Shown: positions 38,148-47,602 of the stretch, one piece after another
How the letters are laid out: the number at the start of each line of letters is the position of its first letter
Numbering within the stretch: position 1 is the stretch's first letter
Assembly: GCF_025642135.1 (NCBI RefSeq)
Contig: NZ_CP106793.1
Location: 7,842,001-7,906,000 of the forward strand
Length of the DNA: 64,000 bases
Direction of reading: 5' to 3'
DNA from: Streptomyces cynarae
GTDB lineage: Bacteria > Actinomycetota > Actinomycetes > Streptomycetales > Streptomycetaceae
Program-made: the position numbers and the translations under genes
Notes under the pieces: model-generated
What the model saw: only the letters and a program-made list of their open reading frames with translations
What the model was told of the DNA's origin: nothing
Database searches by the model: none

Positions 38148-40322
38148 GTGACGTGGCTGCGGGCCTTCGGGGAGGTCGTGCGATCCGGGCTCACGATCGA
38201 GGAGACGCGGCTGGAGCCCCTGCTCGCGCTGCGTACGGCCGCTGGGGTGGCGATCGTCATCGGGCCGGCGCTGTGGCTGGTCTCCCCTGCGTATGCCGCG
38301 TCCGCCGCCCTCGGTGCCTACTCCGCGGGTGGGGCCACCTTTCAGCGCAGCTGGCGTCCGCGCAAGGTGGTCGCGCTCGGCGCGGGCGCGGGTTTGGCGC
38401 TCAGCACCTTCGTGGGCTACCTGGCGGCGGGGCGACTCGTGACGTTCCTCCCGCTGCTGGCCGTATGGGCCTTTGCCGCGGGAATGGCGTGGGCCGTCGG
38501 ATCGACCGCTGGGATCGTCGCAGCGACGACCGTGGGCAGCATGCTGGTGACCATCACCCTGCCCACGAGCGTGGGGCGAGCCCTGGAGCACGCCGGGGTC
38601 ATCGCGCTCGGGGGCGTGACGCAGGCCGTGCTGATCCTGCTGTTCCCGATCCGCCGTTGGGGGGCGCATCGTGACGCGCTCGCCGACGCCCTGGCCGCCG
38701 TGGCGGACTACGCCCGCCGGTTGCGGCACGACCCGACGGCCCCGTTCGACCCGGAGCCGTTGATGACGGCCCGGGACGCGGCTGCCGTGACGCCGTCACA
38801 GGCCCGCACCCGTCCCCCCGTCCTGCACGGGCCCCGGGGACTCGCCGAGCGCATTCGGCCGGTCGTCGCCGCGCTCGCCGACCCGGACGTGGGCGCCCCG
38901 GCGGAGGGACCCGGGCGGGACCGCGCGCGGGAGTTGCTCGACGCGGCCGCCGACGTTCTGGATGCGGTCGCCCGTTCGATCCGCCGCGGCACTCCCGCCG
39001 AGGTGCGGCCCGGGAGCGTGGACGTCCTGCGCGTCGACGAGGAGCACGAGGTGCTGGAGGGCCCCGCGCGGCAGGCCGCCGAGCGGCTCGTGGAACTGCT
39101 CGGCGAGGCGTTGGAGGTCGCCGGGAGTGGAGGCGCGCGCGGGAGGACGCCCACGCTGCCCGGCCCCGCGGGCGCCGAGTTCCTGGTGCGCCCGACGATG
39201 TTCCGGCTGGTCCCGGTCGTCGTCCGGGCGGTCCGCCGTGAGCTCCGCCGGGACTCGCCCGTGTTCCGGCACGCCGTCCGCCTGGCGGCGGTGGCCACGC
39301 TCGGCTATCTGATCGCCGCCCGGCTCCCACTGGGCCACGGCTACTGGGCGCCCATCGCCTCGGTGATGGTGATGCGGCCGGATTTCCACCGGACGTACGC
39401 GCGTGCGGTGGCCCGTCTCGCCGGGACCCTGGCGGGGGTCGCGCTCGCCACCGTGATGGTGCGGGCCCTGGGACCGGATGCCCATGTGTTCGGCGCGCTG
39501 GCAGTGGTCTCGGCGGGCCTGTCGTACATGCTGAACCGTACCGGCTACGCCTACTCCCAGTGCTTCACCGCCGCGTACGTCGTCTTCCTGCTCGGCATGG
39601 GCGGCCAGGCATGGGAGCAGACGGTCCCGGAGCGGGTGGTGCTCACCCTGCTCGGCGGGGCCCTGGCAATGCTGGCGTACGTGGTGTTCCCCGCATGGGA
39701 GACGCCCCGGCTGTCGGGCCGGCTTGCGGACTGGCTCGCCGCCAACGGCCGCTATGCGGCCGCGGTGCTCCGCAACTACGCCGAACCGACCCGGGAGCAT
39801 CATGCCGACATGCGCAGGGCACTGCTGGAGAGCAGGGAGGCACGGGCCGCCTGGCAGGAGGCATATGACCGGGCAAGGCAGGAACCGGTCCGCCCCCGGG
39901 GGCTGACGTCGCGCGAGGCGCAGGAGGCGCAGGAGGCGCTCAAGGGGTTCGGCCGCGCGGCGATGCTCATGGAGAGCCACGTCCCGCGGGCCGACAGCCG
40001 TGTCGTCCCCGAGGCGGAGCGGTTCGCCGAGGCCCTGGAGGCGGACACCGCGCAGGCGGCAGCCGACGTGCGCGAGCACAGGAATCCGGACTGGGGGCGC
40101 GTGGAGGAGGCGCTCCACGCGTGGGAGGGCGCCGCCGGGGACCGGAGCCCGGTCGTGCGGCGCGAGGCGGAACTGCAGAAGCAAGCCTTGGAGGACCTCG
40201 CGACGGCCGTGAGCCGCACACCCTTGGAACGGGACGTCGGCTCTGCTCGCGAGGAGCAGCGAGTGCGGGCGGCCGCGGCGGCGGAGGGCGGCGGATCAGG
40301 AGCCGCGCACCGGAGTGGGTGA
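38148..40322 (+). CDS. FUSC-family aromatic-acid/fusaric-acid resistance-type membrane protein
   Basis: A 724-residue inner-membrane protein with two sets of about six helices. The first is ~25-170 (LLALRTAAGVAIVIGPALWL, VVALGAGAGLALSTFVGYLA). The second (~380-525) carries the FUSC signature GHGYWAPIASVMVMRPDFHRTYARAVARLAGTLAGVALA. A soluble linker and a cytosolic C-terminal ~190-residue helical region (HADMRRALLESREARAAWQEAYDRARQ) flank them. The GTG at 38148 begins the family-like MTWLRAFGEVVRSGL; the frame is open upstream to 37950 but without coding character. It overlaps psiE by 27 bases tail to tail. Confidence 0.85.
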   Translation: MTWLRAFGEVVRSGLTIEETRLEPLLALRTAAGVAIVIGPALWLVSPAYAASAALGAYSAGGATFQRSWRPRKVVALGAGAGLALSTFVGYLAAGRLVTFLPLLAVWAFAAGMAWAVGSTAGIVAATTVGSMLVTITLPTSVGRALEHAGVIALGGVTQAVLILLFPIRRWGAHRDALADALAAVADYARRLRHDPTAPFDPEPLMTARDAAAVTPSQARTRPPVLHGPRGLAERIRPVVAALADPDVGAPAEGPGRDRARELLDAAADVLDAVARSIRRGTPAEVRPGSVDVLRVDEEHEVLEGPARQAAERLVELLGEALEVAGSGGARGRTPTLPGPAGAEFLVRPTMFRLVPVVVRAVRRELRRDSPVFRHAVRLAAVATLGYLIAARLPLGHGYWAPIASVMVMRPDFHRTYARAVARLAGTLAGVALATVMVRALGPDAHVFGALAVVSAGLSYMLNRTGYAYSQCFTAAYVVFLLGMGGQAWEQTVPERVVLTLLGGALAMLAYVVFPAWETPRLSGRLADWLAANGRYAAAVLRNYAEPTREHHADMRRALLESREARAAWQEAYDRARQEPVRPRGLTSREAQEAQEALKGFGRAAMLMESHVPRADSRVVPEAERFAEALEADTAQAAADVREHRNPDWGRVEEALHAWEGAAGDRSPVVRREAELQKQALEDLATAVSRTPLERDVGSAREEQRVRAAAAAEGGGSGAAHRSG

Positions 40323-40832
40323 CGAAGTCGGCGGCGGGGAGCGCCGCGCCTCCTGGAGCGGGAAGTAGTCTCCCGGCCGCGTCGAGCGCCGCCACACGTA
40401 CACCGCTGTCGCCATCACGAGGATCAGCCCCGCCAGGATGAGCAGTTCGATCCCCTCGACGTTCCACCGGAAGGACTTCTCCGCCTCGGCTGTCACGATG
40501 AGCACCCTGCGGATGCCGGCGATCAGGCCGACGACGAGGAAAGGCTCCGCGTCGAGGGTCTGGTTCCTGATGGTGAGGCGGACGGTGTGGAGCAGCTCGG
40601 CCACGATGAACAGCACCAGGCTGCTGTCCAGGGCGGAGAGAACGACCGTTTCCTCGTGGTACGGCCCCTGGATCGACCTGATGACGTCGTGGACGACCCC
40701 GACGGTCAGGATCCCCGCGAGCAGTACGAGGAGCGCCGCGACGACGAGGTGGATGCCGTCCTCGATGAGCTGCAGGAGGCCCTGCACCCGGCCGCCCTCG
40801 AGCTTCGGGAGAATGGGTCGCACATTCAGCAT
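40296..40832 (-). CDS. psiE: PsiE-family membrane protein
   Basis: A 178-residue protein with four predicted helices: HLVVAALLVLLAGILTVGVV, SALDSSLVLFIVAELLHTVRL, FLVVGLIAGIRRVLIV and LLILAGLILVMATAVYVW. The spacing and the sequences ELLHTVR and GLIAGIRRVL are diagnostic of the phosphate-starvation-inducible PsiE domain. Molecular function is unknown. psiE is also a member of enterobacterial heat-resistance islands. Confidence 0.88.
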   Translation of the reverse strand: MLNVRPILPKLEGGRVQGLLQLIEDGIHLVVAALLVLLAGILTVGVVHDVIRSIQGPYHEETVVLSALDSSLVLFIVAELLHTVRLTIRNQTLDAEPFLVVGLIAGIRRVLIVTAEAEKSFRWNVEGIELLILAGLILVMATAVYVWRRSTRPGDYFPLQEARRSPPPTSSPTPVRGS

Positions 40833-40959
40833 GCTAGGGGTGCCCCGTCCCGCAGGCGCGGCGTGCTGCCGAACGGGTGGACGAGCGGATCCCTCCCCGT
40901 GGTGGCAGCCTGGGGGAAGCGGCGAGGCGCGACATCACCGAGGCCTACCAGGCGGCAGG

Positions 40960-41335
40960 ACAAGGGTTGTGAGGCAGCCCGACGCGGACACGAACGGCAG
41001 GAACCTGCGGCCCGTCCTGGCGCCGACCCGGGGTCTGCCCTCCGATGCGGCCCGGGACCTTGCCTCCGGCCTGCGGGAGGAACCGCGCCACCGCACCGCC
41101 AGGGGCATCCGCTGGCAGACGGACACCGACGGCGCCCCTGGCGGCGAACGAGCAGGTCGACGTTATCCGACGTGGCCGAAACGTCGGCACCCGCCTGGAG
41201 GACGGCGACTGGGCCACCAGCGTCTTCTTCACCGAACTGCCGAGCCGGGCGGAGTACAACCCGGTCCGCACCGAGGCCGAGCCTGAGCACAGGGGCGCAC
41301 GTCGTGGCGGGCGCACCGTGCCGGGGGACACGAGT
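40960..41335 (+). pseudogene. frameshifted coding remnant, unidentified
   Basis: Two adjacent frames carry protein-like sequence: LRPVLAPTRGLPSDAARDLASGLREEPRHRTARGIRWQTDTD, then after a shift near 41130 APLAANEQVDVIRRGRNVGTRLEDGDWATSVFFTELP and SRAEYNPVRTEAE. Third-position bias follows the shift, which argues for a real gene that lost its frame. The family is not recognised. The rest of 40833-41351 shows nothing beyond the acetate kinase ribosome-binding site. Confidence 0.35.
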
Positions 41336-41351
41336 GCACTGGAGGTGTGTG

Positions 41352-42497
41352 ATGAGTGCTGACCGCTCCCACGAGAGCCGTGATGGTCACGTACTGGTCC
41401 TCGATGCTGGCTCTTCGAGCCTTCACATCGCTCTGTTCGCGGCGGACGGTCAACGGGTGGCGGATCGAGACGCCTCGGAGCCCCCGGGGCCTGCTGCGGC
41501 GGCGGAACTGCGGAACTTCCTCAGCGAGGTGCCCACTCCTACGGCGGTTGGTCACCGCATCGTCCACAGCGGCCCGCACCTGACTGGACATACGCTGATC
41601 GACGCACGCGTACGGGCTCTGCTGGCGGACGTCGCCGATCTCGCGCCGTTGCACGTGACCCCTGCCTTGCATGTGGTCGATGCCGCACGAGAGCTCCTGC
41701 CCGACGTTCCTCATATCGCCTGCTTCGACACCGTCTTTCACAAGGATTTGCCGGCACAGGCGAGCACGTACGCCGTGCCGGAGCGATGGCGAGCCGAATA
41801 CGAGCTGCGCCGGTACGGCTTCCACGGGCTTTCCTACTCGTGGGCACTGCAGAGGACGGCGCAGGCCCTGGGCCGACCCGTCGACAACCTCCAGGTCGTG
41901 CTCGTACACATGGGCGGCGGCTGCTCGGCCTGCGCCGTGCGGAACGGACGCAGCGTGGACACCACCATGGGCCTCACTCCGCTGGAAGGCCTGGTGATGA
42001 GTCGGCGCAGCGGCAGCCTCGACCCCGGCGCGCTGCTGTGGCTACAGCGGCGGCACGGTCTGAGCACGGACGAATTGGACGACACACTCCACCGGCATTC
42101 CGGTCTGCTCGGCCTCTCCGGTACCTCGGGAGACACCCGGGACCTGGTGCGCGCCCGCGCGGAGGGTGATGCCGCGGCCGCGTTGGCGCTGGCGACGTTC
42201 ACACTCAGCTGCCGCAGGGGCATCGCCTCGATGGCCGCCTCGCTGGACCGGCTGGACGCCCTGGTCTTCACCGGGGAGATCGGCGAAGACCAACCCGAGG
42301 TACGCGAGGAGATCTGCTCGGCCCTGACTGTTCTCGGTGTACGAGGCGGGCTGCTCGTCCCCGAACTGGAAGATTTGATGCGGGAAGGCCACCGACGCAT
42401 CGATCAGGCGGTGAGAGGTGTCCCGGTCCTCGTGGTCGCAACCGGCGAGACGCAGCAGATCGCCGCCGAGACCCGACGGGTGCTCGGCGGCATGTGA
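41352..42497 (+). CDS. ackA: acetate/propionate kinase
   Basis: A 381-residue ASKHA-fold kinase interconverting acetyl phosphate plus ADP and acetate plus ATP. Motifs: LVLDAGSSSLHIALF (phosphate-1), IACFDTVFHKDLP, RRYGFHGLSYSW, GRSVDTTMGLTPLEGLVMSRRSGSLDPGA and LVFTGEIGEDQPEVREEI. Unusual points are HMGGG where HLGNG is usual and GLSYSW for GTSHxY, so activity may differ. The ATG follows GGAGG. No phosphotransacetylase or phosphoketolase gene lies beside it in the window. Confidence 0.93.
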   Translation: MSADRSHESRDGHVLVLDAGSSSLHIALFAADGQRVADRDASEPPGPAAAAELRNFLSEVPTPTAVGHRIVHSGPHLTGHTLIDARVRALLADVADLAPLHVTPALHVVDAARELLPDVPHIACFDTVFHKDLPAQASTYAVPERWRAEYELRRYGFHGLSYSWALQRTAQALGRPVDNLQVVLVHMGGGCSACAVRNGRSVDTTMGLTPLEGLVMSRRSGSLDPGALLWLQRRHGLSTDELDDTLHRHSGLLGLSGTSGDTRDLVRARAEGDAAAALALATFTLSCRRGIASMAASLDRLDALVFTGEIGEDQPEVREEICSALTVLGVRGGLLVPELEDLMREGHRRIDQAVRGVPVLVVATGETQQIAAETRRVLGGM

Positions 42498-42985
42498 CTG
42501 GCCAAGGCAACTGCCGGCACATCCACACTTACCTGGCCCGCGCCAAGAACCGGCCTCCTGTACCTGGAAAGCACGGAGGAGTGGCGGCGTCTGGTCCTGT
42601 ACGCCGCCCCCCTGTCAGGGGCACGGGGCTCGAGGGCCACTGGCCCCCATCAGAGCCCCGTACCTCCCCTTCGACGCCAATGAGGACATCCTGAGCCGCA
42701 TGTTCACCGACTGGCTCGCCGCCCTCAGTATCCCGGTGCTGGTCTCACACGAGGCTTCCACTCGGACCCCTACGTCGACATCGTTCGGGCGCGCACCGCC
42801 CGCGATCGGCGCCCCGGAGAAACACCGGAGACTTCGACTGCTCCGGCGACGACATCCAACGCGACTGGGCGCACCAACTGCTGGGCTGACGTCAAGCGGC
42901 GGCCCGGGAGGGCCGGAAGGGATCAGGCCGCCGCTCGACGATCCGGACCCGTGCCCCGTTGTTCATGGGCCTCCAGCGCCAGGGC
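42498..42985. other. degenerate DNA, no intact gene
   Basis: Short protein-like runs occur in changing frames (for example LLYLESTEEWRRLVLYAAPLSG near 42556-42625 and PYLPFDANEDILSRMFTDWLAALSIPVLVSHEAS near 42660-42760), so one or more decayed genes probably lie here. None could be identified. Confidence 0.4.
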
Positions 42986-42987
42986 GA

Positions 42988-43194
42988 GGCCGAGAAGTAC
43001 CCACCGCCGTCGTGAAGGAAGAGCTCCACGAGGGGTGGCTGGCGCACGTCCTCGTCCGGGCCGCGGCCGGTGCGGGGCCGCTCGTCGTGGGCAGCCGCAG
43101 GCGCTGTGCCGTGGTCGGCCCGCACACGGGGCCGGTCGGGCACGCTCTGATCCACCACGTGCACTGCCCGGTCGCGCTTGTGCCGTACGACTGA
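42988..43194 (+). pseudogene. universal stress protein C-terminal fragment
   Basis: Encodes VPTAVVKEELHEGWLAHVLVRAAAGAGPLVVGSRRRCAVVGPHTGPVGHALIHHVHCPVALVPYD and a TGA. This is the second half of a UspA domain, with the ATP-binding G-x2-G-x9-G(S)-type loop partly altered. The N-terminal half cannot be followed upstream. USPs are expected members of Streptomyces stress islands. Confidence 0.82.
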
Positions 43195-43442
43195 GTGCTG
43201 TTCGACATGTTCGTCGTCGACCGTGGGAACAGGAGACGCCCGAGCCACAGAGGCCGCGTGTCAGCAGGTCAGCGTTCCCTCGTTCGCGCAGACAACGGTC
43301 CACCGGTGGGTGCGCGTTGTGCAGCCACGACCGCGGGCCCATACCGCCCCCATGACGCCTGTTCGGACCGCAGCGACTGCTACTCCAGCGGTAGGTCGAT
43401 GCCGTCGAGCGTGAGGTGGCCGTGTTTCCTTTGCTCTCCGGG

Positions 43443-43640
43443 TTAACCCAGGCGCCACATCGACCGCCTGTCTGCTGATACCGACGCATCCGGCAGCAGT
43501 TCCCAGTGCAGATCTCCTGAGCTGGAGGCAACGTGCCATGCGATGAGCATGTGGCCAACCGATCCAGCGCAGCGATGAGCTCCGCGGGAACGAGTCCGCA
43601 AGCGCGCGATCCGCTCCAACTCGGGCACATCCTGGACCAG
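43443..43640 (-). pseudogene. C-terminal fragment paralogous to the 43755-44768 protein
   Basis: Minus-strand peptide VGHMLIAWHVASSSGDLHWELLPDASVSADRR resembles the C-terminus of the next gene (LVSWTGTGEAGDLRWELV). It is preceded by unrelated Arg-rich sequence, so only the last ~35 codons of a former paralogue remain. Bases 43195-43442 hold nothing recognisable. Confidence 0.5.
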
Positions 43641-43754
43641 CGGAGGCAGCTGTGTGTGGCCCGTGAGCCTTCTCCGGCGTCCTCAGTCCGGGATGGCCAA
43701 ACCGCCTGATGGTGTGCAGCTGAGCCGGGCGCCGACCTGCCCCTTCGATGCGAG

Positions 43755-44768
43755 TCAGGCGCGATTGGAAACCAGCTCCCAACGCAAGTCTCCCGCTTCC
43801 CCAGTCCCCGTCCAAGAGACGAGGACCTCCTCGGCCACCAAGTGCTTGAGAATCACGGGCAGTGCTGTAATACGGCAGCCGCATTCGCGCGCCATCTGCT
43901 CCGCTGATACCGCTCCTTGGTTCTCTCCGGCTACGGTGTGCGCTGCCAGTGCGAGAGCGGCCAGCCGTGGAAGCGGCGCGGAATCTGTTTGGATGCTGGA
44001 GGCGGAGCGCACTGCCCAGTCGGCGGCCTGAAGCCGGTCGGGGCGAGCCGGGTGCTGTGTGAGCAGGGCTGCGTCGAGCATCTGAGCCGTGATCACGCCG
44101 CCGTCGGACATGAATGGCCGCAGCCATCCCGCTTCGCTCAGCTCGCGCCACGCTTCTGAGGCAGATCCCAGGCGGAGGCTTCGCAGCAGCCCTAGGGGCA
44201 AGCGGACGCGCGCCACGTTGTTCATGCGCAGCGCGCACTGCAAGGCGATCAACCGGGCGTCGGCCCCCGTGGCGGCCGGCAGGGCGACGGCAAGGTAGTT
44301 GAGCATCTCCTGTACCCGGGTTCGGCTGTCGGGTCCTTTGGGGTGGCGTCTTCGGCGCGTGTTCGCCCGTCCTCGCGACGAGACCGCAGCGGCCAGGATC
44401 GTTTCGGGCACGACGGCGGCCTGTGACGTGGCGGCCGCACACGCAGTGCATGCATCGGTGAGGCGCCACGCCCGTCCGCCGTGGTCACGGGCCAGGAGAA
44501 GGCGGATCGGGCCGTGGCAGCCACGGTGACGGGGATGCCAGCCGCAGCCCCGTTCGTGGCACTGGCACGTCCGCAGATGCGCAGGAAGCAGGTCTCGGCG
44601 CGCGTGTGACGCCAGATGGGCCAGGACCTCTGATCGAGCAGCTGGGCCGGTGAGCCGCTGCCCACCCTGCGCACATTGCTGACAGACGAGTACCGGCCCG
44701 CCGGGCTGGGGGAGGAGCTCAACCGTCCATGTACGCCGGACATCTGACTGTGGGAAGCAGAGCCTCAT
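43755..44768 (-). CDS. Cys/His-rich protein with C-terminal winged-helix-like region
   Basis: A 337-residue soluble protein; the ATG at 44768 follows AGGAGGAA. The N-terminal ~120 residues have zinc-site-like clusters (VCQQCAQGG; HLRTCQCHERGCGWHPRHRGCHGPI; ACTACAAA). The C-terminal ~170 residues are helical and end in a winged-helix-like unit (EQMARECGCRITALPVILKHLVAEEVLVSWTGTGEAGDLRWELVSN). This suggests nucleic-acid binding. It is divergent from an XRE regulator across a region with three operator-like repeats. I have no family name for it. Confidence 0.75.
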   Translation of the reverse strand: MRLCFPQSDVRRTWTVELLPQPGGPVLVCQQCAQGGQRLTGPAARSEVLAHLASHARRDLLPAHLRTCQCHERGCGWHPRHRGCHGPIRLLLARDHGGRAWRLTDACTACAAATSQAAVVPETILAAAVSSRGRANTRRRRHPKGPDSRTRVQEMLNYLAVALPAATGADARLIALQCALRMNNVARVRLPLGLLRSLRLGSASEAWRELSEAGWLRPFMSDGGVITAQMLDAALLTQHPARPDRLQAADWAVRSASSIQTDSAPLPRLAALALAAHTVAGENQGAVSAEQMARECGCRITALPVILKHLVAEEVLVSWTGTGEAGDLRWELVSNRA

Positions 44769-44836
44769 GGCGCGCGAGTTCCTCCTGCCGTTTCCGCGCC
44801 GGCCTCTGGCGGGCTGGGGTCGGCCGCACACGGTAG

Positions 44837-44915
44837 TGCAGACCTCTGCCCCTCGGAACGAACCTGAAAGGCGGAAATAGGGCAGAGGTATGCACTGACA
44901 GGGCAGGCGTCTGCA
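44837..44915. promoter_or_regulatory. three operator-like 15-mers in divergent promoter region
   Basis: Three related 15-mers: TGCAGACCTCTGCCC (44837-44851, inverted), GGGCAGAGGTATGCA (44880-44894) and GGGCAGGCGTCTGCA (44901-44915). The last two are direct repeats 21 bp apart, about two helical turns; the first is in opposite orientation. They fill the gap between the divergent genes at 44768 and 44931, so they are likely binding sites for a regulator, possibly the XRE protein itself. Confidence 0.75.
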
Positions 44916-44930
44916 CCGTCGGATGGTCGG

Positions 44931-45194
44931 GTGACGATCTTTCCGCCCGACCCGGACTTCGAGGCCCTGCGCCTGGAACTCGCCCGGCTGCGTGCGGCGC
45001 GGGGATGGAGTTACGACGAGCTCGCCTCTCGAAGCGGCCTGGCCAGAAGGACTCTGATCGAGATCGAGCAGGGGCGCACTATCGGCACTCTCAAGACGTG
45101 GCACGCTCTGGCCCACGCATTGAGCACTCCCCTCGACGAACTCTTCGGCACTCTCTGCCAGGGGCACGAGCCACCTCGTCAGGCGGGCGGCTGA
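44931..45194 (+). CDS. XRE-family helix-turn-helix regulator
   Basis: An 87-residue DNA-binding protein from GTG 44931, just after the operator-like repeats. The HTH_3 fold is plain: LELARLRAARGWSYDELASRSGLARRTLIEIEQGRTIGTLKTWHALAHALSTPLDELF. There is no extra sensor domain, so it probably acts as a simple repressor or needs a partner. Confidence 0.88.
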   Translation: MTIFPPDPDFEALRLELARLRAARGWSYDELASRSGLARRTLIEIEQGRTIGTLKTWHALAHALSTPLDELFGTLCQGHEPPRQAGG

Positions 45195-45353
45195 CTGGTC
45201 GGCCCGGCCGGCCGGGCAACCACCCGATTGGGTAGGCGGACACGAATGTCTGAGCGATGATCCGAACAGGCGTTGCCATGGATTCGGCCGTTCGACGGAC
45301 GTCACCAGCCAGGGCAGTGCTTCGACAGCGTGTTGGCTGGCACCTTCTCGCGC

Positions 45354-46235
45354 ATGCACCCCTCATCCGCATCCCGGCACTGGGACGGCAGCCCCGCATC
45401 CTCCCAACAGCGACGGTCCCTGCGCGTCCACCCCGACAGCCCAACCCGCCTTCTGCGCTGCGCACAGCGTGCTCGTTGCCGTGAGTGCGGAAACCCGGTC
45501 GAGTGGTACCACCGGGGCCGTGACCGGCCCGTGCCACTGCACCCGCAAGAACTGCCCGCAGCCGAGATGCCCGCCGCATACCGCTGGCACGTCAGCTCAG
45601 GCCTCGCCCATCCCGCCGGGGACGGCAGCACCTGGTGTCGGCTGACCCACGCCGTCGTCTGCCCCGCTCGCGACGCCCCGTGTGACATCACCCCCGCTCT
45701 GACCTGGCTACGCCGGTCGCTGGCTGTGAACACGCGCCGCCTGACTGACGCCGGTGTTTTCGTCCCGCCCACGGACGTCGACCGCCGCTCGCGGTCCAAC
45801 GGCACGTGCCGACCCGCCAGGCCCGTCGTCCAGATCCTGTATGTCCGCTACCTCGCCGCCCGCCCCCTGGACGAGATCCAGTGCGTCGCGCAGACGCGGC
45901 ATCGCACCCGATGCTCCACGAAAATGCTCGCCCCGGACAGCCTTCAAGGCATCTGGATCCTGGCCCCCGCAACGGCCGCCAAAGGTCAGCTGGCCCTTCC
46001 CACTGAGGTAATGGCTCTCTACGACCTTTCCTCGCTGCTGTACGCGGAACAGCTGCGCTGGCGTACACAGCGATGCCCTCACCATGCCGCCGTCCCGACG
46101 TCGGCGGATCTCGCACTGACCGATTGGGAGCCGTTCGACCCGGCGGTCCATCACCCCTACGTGCACCCACGTCTCCCGACTCACGTGCGTCAACCGCGCC
46201 GCGGAAACGGTGAGTCGGAGGCGGCCTGGCGATGA
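45354..46235 (+). CDS. DUF6083 domain protein
   Basis: A 293-residue protein. The N-terminal part has the DUF6083 pattern HWDGSPASSQQRRSLRVHPDSPTRLLRCAQRARCRECGNPVEWYHR, then HPQELPAAEMPAAYRWHVSSGLAHPAGDGSTWCRLTHAVVCPAR with spaced Cys and His. The C-terminal half has VVQILYVRYLAARPLDEIQCVAQTRHRTRCSTKMLAPD and YAEQLRWRTQRCPHHAA. Family starts favour ATG 45354 over 45273, though its ribosome-binding site is weak. Zinc binding is likely; the function is unknown. It overlaps the next frame by ATGA. Confidence 0.8.
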   Translation: MHPSSASRHWDGSPASSQQRRSLRVHPDSPTRLLRCAQRARCRECGNPVEWYHRGRDRPVPLHPQELPAAEMPAAYRWHVSSGLAHPAGDGSTWCRLTHAVVCPARDAPCDITPALTWLRRSLAVNTRRLTDAGVFVPPTDVDRRSRSNGTCRPARPVVQILYVRYLAARPLDEIQCVAQTRHRTRCSTKMLAPDSLQGIWILAPATAAKGQLALPTEVMALYDLSSLLYAEQLRWRTQRCPHHAAVPTSADLALTDWEPFDPAVHHPYVHPRLPTHVRQPRRGNGESEAAWR

Positions 46236-46693
46236 AGCACCCGTACGCAGTGGAGATCCTCCTGACGAGATCCGTCATTCTCGCAGAGCTTCGCCGAGCC
46301 TGCCGCGCCTTTCCCCTGGCGGCGAACGCCGAACCCACACGGCTCACGACGGTTCGGTGCGCCAAGTCGCCCGGGCGGGCCGTCCGGTCGCTTCCTCATA
46401 ACCGCGACCGCCTGCTACCCATTGACACGCTGACGACCCACTACCTCGACCCAAGCGGCCAGGTCCTGCTCTATGTCGCCCTCTCCTGGGATGTGTGCTC
46501 AACGGTTCGTCGAACCGCGGCAAACTGCGGTCGCAAGCCCGCAGACCTCCTCGGCCGCACCATTGTGGCGGCCTTGGAACAGGACAGAAACCATCGAGCT
46601 CGCCAACTCGCAGCACAGATAGAGGGCCTTCCTGCCCATCACGGCCTTGAGTGGCTGGTTCGTGAGTCTTTGAGTGGATTTGCTGTCGCCTGA
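46232..46693 (+). CDS. hypothetical protein, 3' end near IS insertion
   Basis: A 153-residue frame coupled to the DUF6083 gene by ATGA. The middle is protein-like (LTTHYLDPSGQVLLYVALSWDVCSTVRRTAANCGRKPADLLGRTIVAALEQDRNHRARQLAAQIEGL). The last residues (ESLSGFAVA) abut the IS5 element and may be encoded by it, so the gene may be truncated. No family recognised. Confidence 0.55.
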   Translation: MKHPYAVEILLTRSVILAELRRACRAFPLAANAEPTRLTTVRCAKSPGRAVRSLPHNRDRLLPIDTLTTHYLDPSGQVLLYVALSWDVCSTVRRTAANCGRKPADLLGRTIVAALEQDRNHRARQLAAQIEGLPAHHGLEWLVRESLSGFAVA

Positions 46694-46753
46694 TGGTGTG
46701 GCGGCGGGGCGGAATCCGCCGGCCCACGGTTGTTGATCTGGTGATGTGTTCGG

Positions 46754-47602
46754 GTGAGTGAACGCAAGCCGTACCCGAGTGACTTATCGGACGAGCAGTG
46801 GTCGTTGATCGAGCCGGTGATCACCGCGTGGAAGGACCGGCACCGCTCGGTCAGCGGCCACCAGGGCGTCTACGACATGCGGGAGATCGTGAACGCGATC
46901 CTCTACCAGGGGCGAACCGGCTGCCAGTGGGCCTATCTCCCGCACGACCTGCCGCAGAAGAGCGCGACGTACTACTACTTCGCCGCCTGGCGGGACGACG
47001 GAACCGACCAGGTCATCCATGAACTCCTGCGCTGCCAGGTCCGTGAACGCGCCCGCCGATTAGAGGACCCGACCTTGGTGGTCCTGGACACCCAGAGTGT
47101 CCATGTGGCCGCCGGGGTCCCCGCCACCACGAGTGGCCACGATCCGGCCAAGCGGGTGCCCGGCCGCAAACGCGGCCTGGCCGTGGACGTCCTCGGCCTG
47201 GTCATCGCAGTCGTCGTCCTCGCCGCGAACACCCACGACAACGCCGCGGGCATCATCCTGCTGGACCAGGTCGCCGAGCACGCCGGCGGAACCGTCCGCA
47301 AAGCCCTGGTCGACCAGGGCTTCAAGAACCAGGTCGTCATGCATGGCGCCGGCCTGGGAATTGATGTCGAGATCGTCGCGCGCAACCCGCAGGACAAGGG
47401 GTTCGTGCCGCAGCCGAAGCGGTGGAGGGTCGAGCAGACCTACGGGATCCTGATACTGCACCGGCGCCTGGTCCGCGACTACGAGCACCGCCCCTCCTCC
47501 TCCGCCTCCCGCGTCTACTGGGCGATGACCCACGTCATGACCCGACGCCTCACCGGCGCGAGCGCCCCCTCCTGGCGCGCGGCGCAGGCGGTGGCAGCGT
47601 GA
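46754..47602 (+). CDS. IS5-family transposase, intact
   Basis: A 282-residue DDE transposase: SERKPYPSDLSDEQWSLIEPVI, REIVNAILYQGRTGCQWAYLPHDLPQKSATYYYFAAWR, VLDTQSVHVAAGV (Asp), VRKALVDQGFKNQVVMHGA (Asp) and WRVEQTYGILILHRRLVRDYEH (Glu). It reads in one frame, unlike the other two fairly complete IS5 transposases here. The GTG start lies about 60 bases inside the presumed left end. Its TGA overlaps the accessory ORF. Confidence 0.92.
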   Translation: MSERKPYPSDLSDEQWSLIEPVITAWKDRHRSVSGHQGVYDMREIVNAILYQGRTGCQWAYLPHDLPQKSATYYYFAAWRDDGTDQVIHELLRCQVRERARRLEDPTLVVLDTQSVHVAAGVPATTSGHDPAKRVPGRKRGLAVDVLGLVIAVVVLAANTHDNAAGIILLDQVAEHAGGTVRKALVDQGFKNQVVMHGAGLGIDVEIVARNPQDKGFVPQPKRWRVEQTYGILILHRRLVRDYEHRPSSSASRVYWAMTHVMTRRLTGASAPSWRAAQAVAA

